Source: Fidelibacterota bacterium
Lineage (GTDB): Bacteria > Fidelibacterota > UBA2242 > JAOZSR01
Length of the DNA: 49,307 bases
Direction: 5' to 3'
NCBI GenBank assembly: GCA_029939575.1
Contig: JAOZSR010000001.1
Location: forward strand, 45,618 to 94,924
Shown here: positions 34,044-44,116 of the stretch, in pieces
Layout: each line of letters begins with the position of its first letter
How positions within the stretch are numbered: position 1 is the first letter of the stretch
Program-made: the position numbers and the translations under genes
Notes under the pieces: generated by a model
Database searches by the model: none
What the model was told of the DNA's origin: nothing
What the model saw: only the letters and a program-made list of their open reading frames with translations

Positions 34044-35285
34044 TTACTTCTCCTTTTCCATATCATCTTTATTATTTACTTTTACATAGGAACTGTCAGA
34101 TAATTCCTGACTAATTGCCTTATAATTTCCGGTTACTACTTCCTCACCTTCACTAACTCCTGAAATTATTTCAAAATGTGTATCACTACTAATTCCAACT
34201 TTTACAATTCTTTGTTCAACTGTTGATAGTTGTGTGTTTTTTTTAAATAATCCTGTTTCAACAATATTTGTATCAGGATGATTTACTATAAATACCACTT
34301 CATTTGTTTCTTTTTTTAGTATATCTGATGTGTTTTCCAGGTCTTCGTCTTTTTTTCTGATTGTTAAGCACTGAATAGGAAGAGCAACCACATCATCTTT
34401 AACATTTGTAATAATGTCAGCGGTTGAAGACATACCAGGTCTAAAACGTTGATCTTGCCCGATTACAGCGATTTTTACTTCAAAATTTGTCACTTGTTCC
34501 TGTGTACCTAATCCCCTGGTTGTGGCTGAGTGGGCAATTTCTGAAACTATTCCCTTAAAAACTGTATCAGGAATAGCATCGATTTCAATTTTTGCTGTAT
34601 CTCCCTGGCTAATATCAATAACATCGGTTTCATCGACTTCTACTTTTACCCTCATAGTCGACATATCTGAAACAACCAGTATGACATCTTCCTGGAAAGT
34701 AGAACCAAGGGCAATTTCACCTTTTTCTTTGCGAATGTTAGTCACAACTCCGGACATAGGTGCAATTATCCTGGTTTTATCTAGATCGTCTTTGGATTGT
34801 TTTAATACAGCCTGAGCCATCTCTACCTGACTTTCTGCGATTTCCATTTGAGCCACTACTGCTTCTAATTCCGATTCTGATGATAGGTCATTTGCATATA
34901 GTTCACGTGTTCTTTTGAGATCATTTTTGACTTTTTTCAGATTTGCCTTGTTGGAATGAACACTGGATAAAGATCTTTCATAAGCTGCTTCATAGCGGGT
35001 TTTATCAAGTTCTACCAGTAGTTCACCTTCATTAACATATTCACCCTCTTTAACTGTGATGTTCATGATTTTGGCGCTAACATTGGCACTAATATTGACC
35101 TGGATAACCGGCTCAAGATATCCAGATGAGTTTACAGTTTGAACTATGCGTTTGGTTTTCAGTTTCTCAGTCTGGATAATAATTGGATTGATCTTTTTTC
35201 CGACCAGATTTCCAATCACTAACGCACCAATTACAATTATAAAAATTAGAAGAATAATTATTTTCTTTTTATTTTTTTTCATCAT
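34044..35285 (-). CDS. MacA/HlyD-type periplasmic adaptor
   Basis: 413 residues. The N-terminal signal anchor is KKIIILLIFIIVIGALVIG after a lysine cluster. A lipoyl-like half-motif sits at about residues 60-90 (VNISANVSAKIMNITVKEGE), followed by an alpha-hairpin of roughly 100 residues rich in Glu/Lys/Leu. The second lipoyl half contains RIIAPMSGVVTNIRKEKGE. The barrel and membrane-proximal domains include FRPGMSSTADI and end near KVGISSDTHFEIISGVSEGE. The protein bridges the inner-membrane permeases to TolC. It lies 18 bp after tolC and ends two bases before the start of paralogue 1. Confidence 0.93.
   Translation of the reverse strand: MMKKNKKKIIILLIFIIVIGALVIGNLVGKKINPIIIQTEKLKTKRIVQTVNSSGYLEPVIQVNISANVSAKIMNITVKEGEYVNEGELLVELDKTRYEAAYERSLSSVHSNKANLKKVKNDLKRTRELYANDLSSESELEAVVAQMEIAESQVEMAQAVLKQSKDDLDKTRIIAPMSGVVTNIRKEKGEIALGSTFQEDVILVVSDMSTMRVKVEVDETDVIDISQGDTAKIEIDAIPDTVFKGIVSEIAHSATTRGLGTQEQVTNFEVKIAVIGQDQRFRPGMSSTADIITNVKDDVVALPIQCLTIRKKDEDLENTSDILKKETNEVVFIVNHPDTNIVETGLFKKNTQLSTVEQRIVKVGISSDTHFEIISGVSEGEEVVTGNYKAISQELSDSSYVKVNNKDDMEKEK
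34050..34056 (-). promoter_or_regulatory. Shine-Dalgarno AAAGGAG
   Basis: Strong ribosome-binding site seven bases upstream of ATG 34042 on the minus strand. It sets the start of paralogue 1 and is evidence that this genome uses Shine-Dalgarno initiation. Confidence 0.75.
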
Positions 35286-35303
35286 ACCAAATCCTAATTT
35301 TTT

Positions 35304-36599
35304 TTACAAATTTCCCATTAAACCTGCTAACTGAACCTCAGCAATTTTTGCATCATATTTTACCCTTATCAGGTCAGCCTGTGCTCTTGTATAAGCTACC
35401 TGGGCGTCCAGGACTTCCAATAAAGTAGCTGAGTTAAGTCGATACATCTCCTGTGCAAGTCGCAGGTCTTCCTGGGCTGATTTGATATTTAATTCATATA
35501 TACTAATCATTTCCCGGTATGTATCCAGGGTCTGGATCAGTACTTGTGTCTGATTGTTAAGAATTATTTTTTTCTTAGCAATTCTATCATTGTAAATATT
35601 ATAACTAATTTTACTTTGTTGGATATTTGTTTTTCTTTGAAATCCGGAAAAAATTGACCAACCAATATTAAGTCCGACTGAAGAATTCCACCATTTATCA
35701 AAGCCAGAAAAAGTTTTTGACAGATCGTCGCCACCCCTGGAATAGCGATAACTTCCGGTTATTGAAGGTAATAGATTGGCCTTTGTAATTTTGTAAGTAA
35801 GGTTAGCATTTTGTTTTTCAACTTTTAAATTCCTGAGTTCTACGTTGTTACTTAATACTTTTTCCCAAGCTGTTTTTTCATCTATTTGTTGCGGTTTAGT
35901 GTATTCACCTTCATTAATTGAAATATGCTCTCCTGGATCTTGTCCCATGGCTACATTTAAATTTGCAATAGCATTCTTAATTGCAGATTTCTGACTAATC
36001 ACATTCAACCGGTCATTGCCTTCCCGTACCTGGGATTTAAAAAGATCTTTTTTAGCTACCTGTCCGATTCGATGCATTTCTTCAGTTTTTTTCAACTGTT
36101 TTTGGCTATTTTCCAAGGACTTGTTATAAACCAGTAAAAGTTGTTGACTTTTAAGAAGTGAATAAAATTTTTCAGTCACATCCTGAATAATCGCCAGGCG
36201 AGTGAATTCTTTGGTTAATTCTGTTGATTTCAAAGAATTCTTAGCAAATTTAATTTTATTCCACCAGGCTCCGCCATCATAAATATTCTGATTAAGTTGG
36301 AGTCCTAAATTATGGTAACTATGAGACGAGCCGTCCTGAATAAATTTTTGTCCCTGGAGATATGTTTCAGTTGCTCCCTGTGAATTAAAAGATGTACCAT
36401 ATCCAATACCGATATTAGGTAAGATATTGCTATATGATCCCTTTACTCCTTGTTGTGACGATTGTAATTGTTTTTTTGAAATATGTAAATCAGGACTTTT
36501 ATCAAGTGCGGTTTTGATACAATCATCCAGAGTTAATTCTTTTTTCTGTGCAAAAACAGCTGTTAAAATTAATATGAAAATTAATAGTAAGCGTCTCAT
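35304..36599 (-). CDS. tolC: TolC-family outer-membrane efflux protein
   Basis: 431 residues from ATG 36599. The longer frame reaches back into the Yip1 gene, but only the 36599 start gives an immediate signal peptide (RRLLLIFILILTAVFA) and a purine-rich AAAGGA upstream. The mature start KKELTLDDCIKTALDKSPDL is the typical OEP domain opening. Two OEP repeats follow with long helices. Barrel strands include NIGIGYGTSFN and LGLQLNQNIYDGG in the first half and SVGLNIGWSIFSGFQRKTN in the second. ATLLEVLDAQVAYTRAQADL closes the second helical hairpin. It forms the outer-membrane channel for the adaptor and ABC genes downstream. Confidence 0.93.
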   Translation of the reverse strand: MRRLLLIFILILTAVFAQKKELTLDDCIKTALDKSPDLHISKKQLQSSQQGVKGSYSNILPNIGIGYGTSFNSQGATETYLQGQKFIQDGSSHSYHNLGLQLNQNIYDGGAWWNKIKFAKNSLKSTELTKEFTRLAIIQDVTEKFYSLLKSQQLLLVYNKSLENSQKQLKKTEEMHRIGQVAKKDLFKSQVREGNDRLNVISQKSAIKNAIANLNVAMGQDPGEHISINEGEYTKPQQIDEKTAWEKVLSNNVELRNLKVEKQNANLTYKITKANLLPSITGSYRYSRGGDDLSKTFSGFDKWWNSSVGLNIGWSIFSGFQRKTNIQQSKISYNIYNDRIAKKKIILNNQTQVLIQTLDTYREMISIYELNIKSAQEDLRLAQEMYRLNSATLLEVLDAQVAYTRAQADLIRVKYDAKIAEVQLAGLMGNL

Positions 36600-36616
36600 T
36601 TCTTTTTTCCTTTGTT

Positions 36617-37312
36617 TTAAATTTTTACTAATCCCTGGATTAGTGCCCCGATTGCACAAGCAACTAGCCATAGTGGCAGGATAATCCAAATTGTTTTTTT
36701 TGTATTTGTATTATTGAATATAGCCAGGCCAATACTAAAAAGAATAACTCTCCATAAAGCAAAAACATCAAGTTGGGCCATGAAATTGAAAAGAAATTCT
36801 CCGTTATCATTAAATAGCAGACCTGCGCCTGTATATACTTTTGTTGTATTTTGTGAAACTATTAATGGCACCTTTACTAAACTTGCTATAATTCCAATTA
36901 ATTCGACATAGGCTGACAAAGCGAACATTTGTACAAACTTAGTCTCACCACCTAATAAAACATTTCCAATAAATATCATAATAATTGACAAAAAGGCCAA
37001 TTTCACAACAACTGAAACAGGAACCATTATATATTGTGTAATTGAATCTTTTTTTGCTTCAATATTTTCGATCATCTTTTCTTTTTGTTCTTGTGAAAAT
37101 TTTTCACTTTTTTCAAATCTTGCTTTTGTATCATTTAATGCAATTGGCGTTACAATCGACATTATTGAGCAGGATAATAAAATAACTATTAAACTTGGAA
37201 CCAGGATATCAATCCAACTTACATCTTTTTTGATCATGTTGAAAGTTTTTGATGGTTCCCAAAAAACTGATATAATTTTAACGCCTAAAGATTTTAATCC
37301 TAAATTTCCCAT
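36617..37312 (-). CDS. Yip1-family inner-membrane protein
   Basis: 231 residues. After a short amphipathic start with FWEPSKTFNMIKKDVSW, a typical Yip1/YIP1-domain opening, there are about five hydrophobic segments. They include ILVPSLIVILLSCSIMSIV, VVVKLAFLSIIMIFIGNVLL, FALSAYVELIGIIASLV and IWIILPLWLVACAIGALI. A charged cytoplasmic or periplasmic stretch separates the first two (FEKSEKFSQEQKEKM). Bacterial Yip1 proteins have no settled function. This is the first gene of the leftward run, 17 bp before tolC, so it may assist assembly of the exporter. The domain call is from pattern only. Confidence 0.75.
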   Translation of the reverse strand: MGNLGLKSLGVKIISVFWEPSKTFNMIKKDVSWIDILVPSLIVILLSCSIMSIVTPIALNDTKARFEKSEKFSQEQKEKMIENIEAKKDSITQYIMVPVSVVVKLAFLSIIMIFIGNVLLGGETKFVQMFALSAYVELIGIIASLVKVPLIVSQNTTKVYTGAGLLFNDNGEFLFNFMAQLDVFALWRVILFSIGLAIFNNTNTKKTIWIILPLWLVACAIGALIQGLVKI

Positions 37313-37385
37313 AATTTTAAATTCCTCAAATAATAATAAAAAGCATCAAGAATAATGATTAGATGAACTGATTATAAAATAGTTG

Positions 37386-38828
37386 TCATGACTCTTTCTT
37401 TTTTTCCCCTTTTGATAAAAATAGGGTGCTGTTCTTAATCATATAATCTTTAGCTGCTTGATATTCGTTTTTAATTTTACCTTGTAGTATCGCTTCTTCT
37501 ATTTCTTTTTTTATATATCCAACTGTTTTCCCAGGTTGAAGGTTGAAAAACTTCATAATTTCATCACCTCTTATCGGGGATTGAAAAGCCCGCATTTTGT
37601 CGCGCTCTTTAACTTTTATCACTAATTTTTCAACCCTGTCAAAATTTTCCATATACTCTTTAATTTTATTTGGGTTTTTAGAAGTTATATCTGCCCGGCA
37701 TAAAATCATCAAATCCGCCAGTTCATCACCTGCATTAACGATGAGTCTGCGAATGGCACTGTCAGTTACACCTTGTTCAGCAATGGCAATTGGGCGCAAA
37801 TGCAAACGAGTTAATTTCATGGCGTAATCTCTGAGTTTGTTTGGTAGTTTATATTGCTGACAAAATTTTTTAATTATTTTGGGGCCAAGTTCTTCGTGTC
37901 CGTGAAATGACCAACCTTTTCCTTCTGTATAATTTTTTGTATAAGGCTTGGCAATATCATGCATTAAAGCTGCGAAACGCAGTTCAATTTTATCACTATA
38001 TTTTGCAATATTATCAAGTACCTGCAAGGTGTGTTTAAATACATCTTTATGATGGTGTTTAGATATCTGTTCAACTCCTTTTAAAATATCTAATTGCGGG
38101 AAAATATTTTTTAATAAGCCACACTTATCAAGTAGATAAAAAGCATGTGACGGCTCGTCATTTACTTTCAAAATTTTGATAAATTCATCAGTTATCCGCT
38201 CCTGTGAAATAATGGAAATACGGTCTTTTACTTTTGTAATTGCTTTAAAAGTTTTTTCCTCAATTTTGAATTTTAACTGGCTGGCAAAGCGAACAGCGCG
38301 TAACATCCTTAGTGGGTCTTCAGAAAAAGTCGTTTCCGGTTCCAGAGGAGTTCTGATTATTCCTGCATCAAGATCTCTGAGACCTTCATGATAATCTGAA
38401 AGTTCAAACATGGTATCAGGATTTAAGGACATTGCAAGGCCATTTATTGTAAAATCCCTTCGACTTAGATCATCTTTTAAATTTCCCTTGTTAATTTGCG
38501 GCTTGCGGGAATCAGATTTATAAATTTCGGTACGGGCAGTGGCAACTTCAATATTGTAATCTTTATAAGGAATCATGGCTGTCCCGAATTTTGGATATTC
38601 GATTACTTTTTTTAATCTAAAAGAATAGGCAATCTCTTTGGCAAATTCAATCCCGTTACCAATTACCGTAATATCAATATCTTTTGTCTGATGTCCCATA
38701 ATCCGGTCGCGAATCACTCCACCAACCAAATAGGTTTTTGTTTCCGTGCGTTCAGCAACTCTGGATATTTTGTATAATATCTTACTTAATTGTTCTTCGT
38801 TTGGAAATAGTAATTCTAAAAATGCCAT
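37386..38828 (-). CDS. tRNA nucleotidyltransferase/poly(A) polymerase family with HD domain
   Basis: 480 residues. The class II nucleotidyltransferase head has TYLVGGVIRDRIMG (residues 33-46) and the catalytic DID in KDIDITV. DDLSRRDFTINGLAM and FSEDPLRMLRAVRFASQL are also family blocks. A helical neck leads to an HD domain with LRFAALMHDIAKP. This combination fits CCA-adding or A-adding enzymes that mature and repair tRNA 3' ends, with the HD part adding phosphohydrolase activity in some members. Sequence alone does not separate CCA-adding from partial activities or from poly(A) polymerase. It lies 73 bp upstream of the Yip1 gene on the same strand and is probably not functionally linked. 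Confidence 0.92.
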   Translation of the reverse strand: MAFLELLFPNEEQLSKILYKISRVAERTETKTYLVGGVIRDRIMGHQTKDIDITVIGNGIEFAKEIAYSFRLKKVIEYPKFGTAMIPYKDYNIEVATARTEIYKSDSRKPQINKGNLKDDLSRRDFTINGLAMSLNPDTMFELSDYHEGLRDLDAGIIRTPLEPETTFSEDPLRMLRAVRFASQLKFKIEEKTFKAITKVKDRISIISQERITDEFIKILKVNDEPSHAFYLLDKCGLLKNIFPQLDILKGVEQISKHHHKDVFKHTLQVLDNIAKYSDKIELRFAALMHDIAKPYTKNYTEGKGWSFHGHEELGPKIIKKFCQQYKLPNKLRDYAMKLTRLHLRPIAIAEQGVTDSAIRRLIVNAGDELADLMILCRADITSKNPNKIKEYMENFDRVEKLVIKVKERDKMRAFQSPIRGDEIMKFFNLQPGKTVGYIKKEIEEAILQGKIKNEYQAAKDYMIKNSTLFLSKGEKKKES

Positions 38829-39175
38829 AATTCTTTAATTTATACTCTCTAATAGATAGTTAATAAAAAACACATAAACTGAAAAATTTACTATATTTTA
38901 TCTATTATTGGTATAAAAATCAAAAAAAATATGAAAATACCGTTATTGCTGGTCTTGTTATGATTTTTTTAAGATATTCCACTCAATTAATTTCTGAGGA
39001 AAAATAATATTTAAGCCTGTTGAACAAATTCCTTTTATAGGAATGTTGTAAAATGTGAGGAGAAAAAATTCAATTTATTTAATTATGTTTTAAATATAAT
39101 AATGGATAAGTTCTTTTATTGTTATATGAAAAATCAATCATTTTTGTGTTGAAGTCAAGTTGTTGGAGATAATAA
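38829..39175. other. Divergent intergenic region, no gene seen
   Basis: 347 bp between the leftward nucleotidyltransferase and the rightward UbiA gene. It is AT-rich. TTGGAG just before ATG 39176 serves as ribosome-binding site. I see no other structured element. Confidence 0.5.
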
Positions 39176-40159
39176 ATGATAAAATTTTTAAAAGCCTATA
39201 TAAAATCCATGCGGCTTTATTATTCCTTTATTACTGGTATAGCAGGATGGATTGGAGTGGCCTATTATGAATTCTTAGTAACTCATCCAATTGAGCATAC
39301 TATTGAAGTTACACCCTCGATTACAAAAAAAATCGTAATCCTGTTTATGCTCTTTTTGAGTTGGGGAATAAACCAAATAATAAATGATTTTCTGGGATTA
39401 AAAGAAGATCGAATCAATGCTCCGGAAAGACCAATGGTAACCGGTGAATTAAACCCGATCTTAGCTTTATCACTTTCCATGGGATTGTTGGTATTAAGTG
39501 GAATTGTAACATGTTTTTACCTTGAGCCTTTTGCTGTAATTTTTTTAATTGCAGGGGTTCTGCTTAATATTTTATATGAATATGCAAAAGCTTATGGAAT
39601 AATGGGAAACATTGTTTTTGGGTTAATGATCACAATGGCAACATTGTATGGGGGATATGCAGCCGGCCCTACCCAAAATTCTGTCATGTTATCACATCGG
39701 CTTTCCGCATTAATCCTGATTTGGGTTATGAACGGATTAATGACATTTTACACCTATTTCAAAGATTATGAAGGTGATAAAAAGGCTGGGAAAAATACTC
39801 TGATAGTAATTTATGGATTACGGAAATCAAAAATTTTTGCAATTGTCGGGGCCTTTATACCTACTTTAATATTCCTTATTTTGAAAGTAACAAATGTACT
39901 CTGGATTGAAATTGAAACAACTTTTATTGTTCTGGGTATCCTGACAGTAATAATGCAAATTCAAACCGGACTTTTATATTATTTTAATCCACAGGGAAAG
40001 GCCACTTATCGTTCGCTCAAAACGAATTTCAGAGCCTGTGTTTGCGGACAGGCGACTATGGTTGCATTTTTTAATGAGCAATTGGCTGTCACTCTTTTTA
40101 TAATTTCTTATATTTGTGTAGGTATTCTTTTTGGTTTGCATAAAAATTACAAAGCATAA
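39176..40159 (+). CDS. UbiA-family prenyltransferase with altered first metal motif
   Basis: 327 residues with about eight to nine membrane helices. UbiA enzymes move a prenyl chain to an aromatic or glycerol-phosphate acceptor, using two Asp-rich motifs to bind Mg-diphosphate. The second, DYEGD (Asp197, Asp201, followed by KKAGKNTL), is intact. The first reads NDFLGLKED at residues 70-78 against a usual NxxxDxxxD, so the middle Asp is Gly74. The RINAPERPMVTGEL that follows is normal. Closest types by pattern are the chlorophyll-synthase/menaquinone or archaeal-lipid branches, but I cannot choose. The stop is three bases from the next gene, an Fe-S flavoprotein reductase, so both probably act on one product. 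Confidence 0.87.
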   Translation: MIKFLKAYIKSMRLYYSFITGIAGWIGVAYYEFLVTHPIEHTIEVTPSITKKIVILFMLFLSWGINQIINDFLGLKEDRINAPERPMVTGELNPILALSLSMGLLVLSGIVTCFYLEPFAVIFLIAGVLLNILYEYAKAYGIMGNIVFGLMITMATLYGGYAAGPTQNSVMLSHRLSALILIWVMNGLMTFYTYFKDYEGDKKAGKNTLIVIYGLRKSKIFAIVGAFIPTLIFLILKVTNVLWIEIETTFIVLGILTVIMQIQTGLLYYFNPQGKATYRSLKTNFRACVCGQATMVAFFNEQLAVTLFIISYICVGILFGLHKNYKA

Positions 40160-40162
40160 TAA

Positions 40163-41371
40163 ATGAAGATATTCTCTGCAGCCACAATCGGAAAATTAAC
40201 ACTGAAAAACAGGATAATCAGATCTGCTACTTTCGAAGGAATGTGTGATGACCAGGGATTCCCAAAAGAAAGTTACCATAATCTCTATTCGAATTTATCA
40301 AAAAATGATATTGGTGCCATAATTACCGGCTTTGCATACATTGATAAAGAAGGAAAAGCCATTCAGCCAGGTCAGGCCGGTATCGATCATAGTTCAAAAA
40401 TCCCTTATTATAAAAAAGTATGCGAGACGGTTCATAACAACAATTCTATTATTTTTATGCAATTGGCTCATTGTGGTCGCCAAACGGATCAGGATTCTAC
40501 CGGCGGAAATGTTTGGGGTGTTTCTTCTAAGAAATCAAAATATTTTCGATCAAAACCCCAAAAAATGTCGATTGAAAAAATCCAAATAACAATCAATCAA
40601 TTTGCCCGGGCTGCTCTTTTTGCTAAAAAAAGTGGTTTTGACGGAGTACAAATCCATGCCGCTCATGGATATTTGGTCCATCAGTTTTTACTCCCTCAAA
40701 TTAACAATAGAAAAGATATTTTTGGAGTTAATCCAAAAACAAAAATTGGAACTGAATTTTTATCAGTTGTAATTGATAAAATACGAATAGAATGTGGGAG
40801 AGATTTTCCGATTCTGGTAAAAATAAGTGGGGATGTAGATTATCTCCATAATTTTTCTAAAAAGCAGTTTGTCAATTTAATCCATTTCCTTGATAATAAA
40901 AAAGTTGATGGGATTGAGATTAGTTATGGAACAATGGATCAGGCTCTGAATATTTTTCGTGGCAAAACAATACCCTATAAAGCGATCTCATTATTTAATC
41001 CAAGATATAAATTAAGGTACAAATTTCTCTTTCCGGTATGGAAATTATTTGCGACTCTTTTTCTGACGTTAAAAATTAAAAAATTTACTTCAGCATACAA
41101 TTTAAACTATGCTACATTAGCAAAACAGCATACTGATATTCCAATAATTTGTGTCGGAGGATTTCAAACCGGACAACAAATTGAAACTGTAATTCAAAAT
41201 AAAAAGTTGGATTTTGTTAGTATATGTCGGGCATTATTATGTGAGCCGGATTTTGTAAAAAAATTGAAATCTAATCCAAAATATAAATCGAAATGTATTT
41301 CCTGTAATATTTGTGCAATAATGTGTGATTCTCAGAAAGCGACTAAATGTTATTTTGGGAAGATAGAGTGA
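40163..41371 (+). CDS. Old yellow enzyme-type NADH:flavin oxidoreductase with Fe-S motif
   Basis: 402 residues. The FMN-binding TIM barrel starts with LTLKNRIIRSATFEGM. IIFMQLAHCGRQTD and FDGVQIHAAHGYLVHQFLLP are the classical OYE blocks, and PIICVGGFQTGQQIE near residue 330 is the phosphate-binding end. After it comes C378-x2-C381-x2-C384-x11-C396, a [4Fe-4S] site as in the 2,4-dienoyl-CoA reductase-like branch, with an extra Cys388. The FAD/NAD(P)H domain of the full 2,4-dienoyl-CoA reductase is absent and the protein ends eight residues after the last Cys block. An external electron donor is therefore expected. Coupling to UbiA suggests reduction of a prenyl chain or prenylated ring; this is inference. 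Confidence 0.88.
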   Translation: MKIFSAATIGKLTLKNRIIRSATFEGMCDDQGFPKESYHNLYSNLSKNDIGAIITGFAYIDKEGKAIQPGQAGIDHSSKIPYYKKVCETVHNNNSIIFMQLAHCGRQTDQDSTGGNVWGVSSKKSKYFRSKPQKMSIEKIQITINQFARAALFAKKSGFDGVQIHAAHGYLVHQFLLPQINNRKDIFGVNPKTKIGTEFLSVVIDKIRIECGRDFPILVKISGDVDYLHNFSKKQFVNLIHFLDNKKVDGIEISYGTMDQALNIFRGKTIPYKAISLFNPRYKLRYKFLFPVWKLFATLFLTLKIKKFTSAYNLNYATLAKQHTDIPIICVGGFQTGQQIETVIQNKKLDFVSICRALLCEPDFVKKLKSNPKYKSKCISCNICAIMCDSQKATKCYFGKIE

Positions 41372-41594
41372 GAAATTTTAGTTTATAATCCGAAATCATG
41401 CCTTGATATTGTGAAGAATAAAATCTTATAATTAAATTTTTCCATATTTTTTTTGCTCACCCAAAGATAATAATTCAAATATTCTTCAATAATCTATAAA
41501 TTATGTTACTTGAAGTTGTAATAATGGACAGGTTTTACATCTTCAAAATTATTAGAAAATCTAAAGTATGATTCTATAAAATACAGGAGAAAAT

Positions 41595-42443
41595 ATGCCA
41601 CATGAAATATCATCTGCAGCTGAAGCAATTTTAGACAAAGAGTATAAAGTTCTTGACCATGGTTTTGTCAGACTTGTTGACTATATGGGTGGTGATCAGC
41701 GAATTGTGGAAAGTGCCAGGGTTTCCTATGGTAAAGGAACACAATCTCATCGCCGTGATAAAGGTCTGATCAATTATTTATTAAATCATCAACATACTTC
41801 TCCTTTCGAGCAAGTTGTTTTGACTTTTCATTGCAAAATGCCAATATTTGTTGCTCGTCAATGGATTCGTCATAGAACAGCACGAATTAATGAAATCTCA
41901 GGTCGCTATTCAGTTATGGAAAAGGAATTTTATGTACCTGATCAGGCTCAAATAAGATTTCAGAGCCAAACAAATCGACAGGGAAGAGATCCTCGTGAGG
42001 TGCCTTCTGAATTACGCAATAAAGTTTTGGAATTTTTAATTTCAGGAAACCAAAAAGCATCCGATGATTATTCAAATATGCTTGAGGATGATATAGCCCG
42101 GGAATTAGCCAGAATCAATTTACCTCTCTCGTTATATACTCAATGGTATTGGCAGATTGATCTTAATAATCTGCTTCATTTTTTAAAATTACGCCTGGAT
42201 TATCATGCACAATGGGAAATTCAGGAATATGGGAAAGTGATTTCAGAGTTAACACAAGCTGTAGCACCAATAGCTTATGAAGCTTTTGAGAAGCATGTTT
42301 TAAATGCAATAAAATTTTCCGGTGATGAATTACAAGCCCTGGCAAATCAACTTCAAGGTAAAGATCATAATCTTTCCGGAATTGTTAAAACCGAATATGA
42401 AGAAAAAATTAGCCGCATTTTAAAACTGAATTCAGATATATAA
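41595..42443 (+). CDS. thyX: Flavin-dependent thymidylate synthase
   Basis: 282 residues. ThyX methylates dUMP to dTMP using methylene-tetrahydrofolate, FAD and NADPH. The signature RHRX7S is present as RHRTARINEIS (Arg92 to Ser102). Upstream, YLLNHQHTSPFEQVVLTF holds the conserved HTSPFE segment, and downstream are RINLPLSLYTQWYWQIDL and LRLDYHAQWEIQEY. All substrate-binding segments look intact. AGGAGAAAAT precedes the ATG. It stands alone on its transcript as far as spacing shows (223 bp before, 213 bp after). No thyA is visible in this window. Confidence 0.97.
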   Translation: MPHEISSAAEAILDKEYKVLDHGFVRLVDYMGGDQRIVESARVSYGKGTQSHRRDKGLINYLLNHQHTSPFEQVVLTFHCKMPIFVARQWIRHRTARINEISGRYSVMEKEFYVPDQAQIRFQSQTNRQGRDPREVPSELRNKVLEFLISGNQKASDDYSNMLEDDIARELARINLPLSLYTQWYWQIDLNNLLHFLKLRLDYHAQWEIQEYGKVISELTQAVAPIAYEAFEKHVLNAIKFSGDELQALANQLQGKDHNLSGIVKTEYEEKISRILKLNSDI

Positions 42444-42644
42444 ATTAGTTAATTAATTATATCAAATAATGAAGTTGCAACCTGATCATCTTGTACATTC
42501 TGTAAGAAGGATAATATTGGTTATTTTTTTTAATTAATTCAATTAAAATTTATATTTTATTGCATATTTACTCATTATTTTATATTTTATTAAGATGCAT
42601 AGAATTCAATACTTAACAACTAAAAACAATAAAATCAAAATTAA

Positions 42645-43943
<1,299 letters not shown>

Positions 43944-43962
43944 TTTAACTTCGTCATTTTAC

Positions 43963-43998
43963 AAAAAGCCCTGATTTTTTTTCAGGGCTTTTTTTTTA
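43963..43998 (+). terminator. Intrinsic terminator after eno
   Basis: AGCCCTG (43967-43973), loop ATTTTTTTT, CAGGGCT (43983-43989), then nine T. A-T pairs extend the stem to AAAAAGCCCTG/CAGGGCTTTTT. It is the best-formed terminator in the window, placed just after the enolase stop. Confidence 0.93.
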
Positions 43999-44116
43999 TT
44001 ACCAATTTTAAAAAAGATTAATAGATTATAGACACTAACAGAAATATTGGGATATTTGATTTTTTCAGATATAAAATAAAAATTTTCTCCTTAATTTTTA
44101 ACGGGAAGAGAAAAAT

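Noticed and set aside
33122..34066. Longer start (ATG 34066) for outer-membrane paralogue 1
   Set aside because: It lies within the adaptor gene and adds IWKRRSN before the signal peptide; AAAGGAG is correctly spaced for ATG 34042.
35304..36689. Longer start for TolC at 36689
   Set aside because: The added 30 residues overlap the Yip1 gene and precede a signal peptide that starts cleanly at ATG 36599.
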